A stretch of DNA of 64,000 bases from DATBGE01 sp036558125 (GTDB taxonomy: Bacteria > Gemmatimonadota > Gemmatimonadetes > Gemmatimonadales > GWC2-71-9), in the NCBI GenBank assembly GCA_036558125.1, contig DATBGE010000082.1, positions 174,666 to 238,665 of the forward strand, given 5' to 3'. Positions 63,018 through 64,000 of the stretch are shown here, piece after piece. Every line of letters starts with the position of its first letter. Position 1 is the first letter of the stretch. A program made the translations under genes and the position numbers. The notes below the pieces were generated by a model, which made no database searches, was not told where the DNA came from, and saw nothing but the letters and a program-made list of their open reading frames with translations.

Positions 63018-64000
63018 GGCGTGGCCCCTACCGGATGGGCCTTCAGCACGAAGAGGCCTTCCTTCATGCTGGTGACCGCCACCATTCCGCTGCCGTAGAA
63101 CGGATAGTTGCCCCAGGAGCCGCCAAACTCCGGCTCATCGGGACCGACCGGGACGGTGTCGAAGAACCCGGCGGGTTTGGGATGCAGCCGGTCGGTGATG
63201 TCGAGGACCCGGAGCCCGCTCAGGTAGTTCGATTCGTAGACTCTATCGCCCACCACGAAGAGATTGTGGTCGATGGCGTGGTTCGGCGACACGTACTCTC
63301 CCGCCAGGACCGGATTCTCCAGATCGCTCACGTCCCAGATCAGGGTACGGGTGCCGGGGACCAGGCCCTCCATCTCATCGAGCTCGTCGTCGGCGTAGAC
63401 GTATTTCTGATCCGCGGTGAGCCAGCCCTGGTGCGTGTAGCCGACGTTGGGGTAGCTCTGGTGCGACAGGGCTACGGGATGCGACTTGTCGGTCACGTCG
63501 GCGATCCCGATCGCGGTTTCGCTGAAGTCGAAGCAGATCTCGCGGTCGTGATACTTCGCCTGGGGGCCGTGGTAAATGACGCACTGCGCGTCGTGAGTGT
63601 AGCCGGTGCTCGACCGGCCGGTGGTGGAGTCCGCGAAGCAGCCGGCGAACTTGGGCGACAGCGGTTCCCGGATATCCACCATGTGAAGGCCTCCCCCGCA
63701 CATTTCGCCCCCGCCGGATCCGCCCACCAGGTAGGCATACCCGGTAGTGGTGTCGACCACGATGTTGTGCGCGCTGTGAATGTTGCTGTAATGCGCATCC
63801 TCGGTGAAGCTGACCGGCTTGGGTCCGGGGCGACGCAACCGGTCCAGGTCGAACACCTGCATCCCGTGCTCGCGGGCGCCATCGGCGACGATGAAGGCGT
63901 AGTGCTTGTAGGTCTTGATGTCGCGCCAGATGCTCGCCGGGGAAGTGCTGGTCTTGGGCAGGTCACCCAGATAGCGCGGATGGCTGGGATCGGTGATGTC
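63014..64000 (-). CDS. Choice-of-anchor-B (LVIVD-repeat) protein, 3' part
   Basis: The frame is open to the window edge on the reverse strand, so only the C-terminal ~328 residues are seen. Repeats have the LVIVD form, e.g. GLHMVDIREPLSPKFAG, GIADVTDKSHPVALS, LIWDVSDLENPVLAG and GLRVLDITDRLHPKPAG. The segment HYAFIVADGAREHGMQVFDLDRL is typical of choice-of-anchor-B proteins, which carry a metal-site-like YTHDAQCV motif (also present). These are secreted propeller-like proteins of unknown function. It is the first gene of the operon seen in the window. Confidence 0.85.
   Translation of the reverse strand, partial: DITDPSHPRYLGDLPKTSTSPASIWRDIKTYKHYAFIVADGAREHGMQVFDLDRLRRPGPKPVSFTEDAHYSNIHSAHNIVVDTTTGYAYLVGGSGGGEMCGGGLHMVDIREPLSPKFAGCFADSTTGRSSTGYTHDAQCVIYHGPQAKYHDREICFDFSETAIGIADVTDKSHPVALSHQSYPNVGYTHQGWLTADQKYVYADDELDEMEGLVPGTRTLIWDVSDLENPVLAGEYVSPNHAIDHNLFVVGDRVYESNYLSGLRVLDITDRLHPKPAGFFDTVPVGPDEPEFGGSWGNYPFYGSGMVAVTSMKEGLFVLKAHPVGATP

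Overview
The window is about 64 kb of GC-rich chromosomal DNA from a diderm (outer-membrane) bacterium. The diderm assignment rests on a TonB-dependent receptor, beta-barrel proteins, a Wza-type export protein and many lipoboxes. The housekeeping order, the DUF5916 and choice-of-anchor-B proteins and the large SLBB exporter fit Gemmatimonadota best; this is inference, since no 16S or other decisive marker is present. I see no phage, transposase, integrase or CRISPR array.

Region 1 (1-20.1 kb) is core. It runs pilT (truncated by the window edge), accC, a comB-like phosphatase gene and ftsK with 1- to 4-base overlaps, then yraN, recA-recX, alaS, a small unknown gene, a CpsB-like PHP phosphatase, a GmhA-like isomerase, an SDR, an asparaginase, cca, a ZIP transporter, rarA, a LEA14-like lipoprotein, hflX and a reverse-strand isocitrate lyase. 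alaS, cca and rarA each have a TAnnTTYC promoter-like box ending 4-5 bases before the ATG, which suggests leaderless mRNAs.

Region 2 (20.4-39.7 kb) is a surface-polysaccharide locus. It has a WbpA-type UDP-sugar dehydrogenase, Wzx flippase, Wzy polymerase, Wzz co-polymerase, two glycosyltransferases and an antisense methyltransferase. These are followed by a WbpV/WbpL/WbpM-like trio (epimerase, initiating phosphoglycosyltransferase, UDP-HexNAc 4,6-dehydratase), a large SLBB outer-membrane exporter, two more glycosyltransferases and a WbpI/WecB-like 2-epimerase. The set predicts a Wzx/Wzy-dependent heteropolymer that starts with a 6-deoxy-HexNAc such as QuiNAc or FucNAc and contains a HexNAc-uronic acid. 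No tyrosine kinase is present.

Region 3 (39.7-64 kb) is mostly envelope and secreted proteins. It holds an FHA-TM-lytic transglycosylase fusion, a tandem pair of small beta-barrel proteins, a tRNA with anticodon CAU, a HAD hydrolase, a methyltransferase, a secreted protein of unknown function, a copper-radical-oxidase-like lipoprotein, a coiled-coil lipoprotein, an EEP-fold hydrolase, a kinase remnant, an NAD(P)-binding epimerase, a DUF5916 protein, a secreted sulfatase with Ig and carbohydrate-binding-like modules, a TonB receptor, a small DMT membrane protein, and a reverse-strand operon of three secreted propeller-like proteins.

The most unusual non-coding signal is a set of intergenic arrays with a strict 7-bp period (about 4935, 7335, 11782, 13608 and 49604, with degenerate relatives at 33586 and 54455). 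Their sequences differ between loci but share units or reverse complements. Four of the five start at the stop codon of the upstream gene, and one runs into the 5' end of a coding region. A separate palindromic dispersed repeat occurs at 54505 and 59921.
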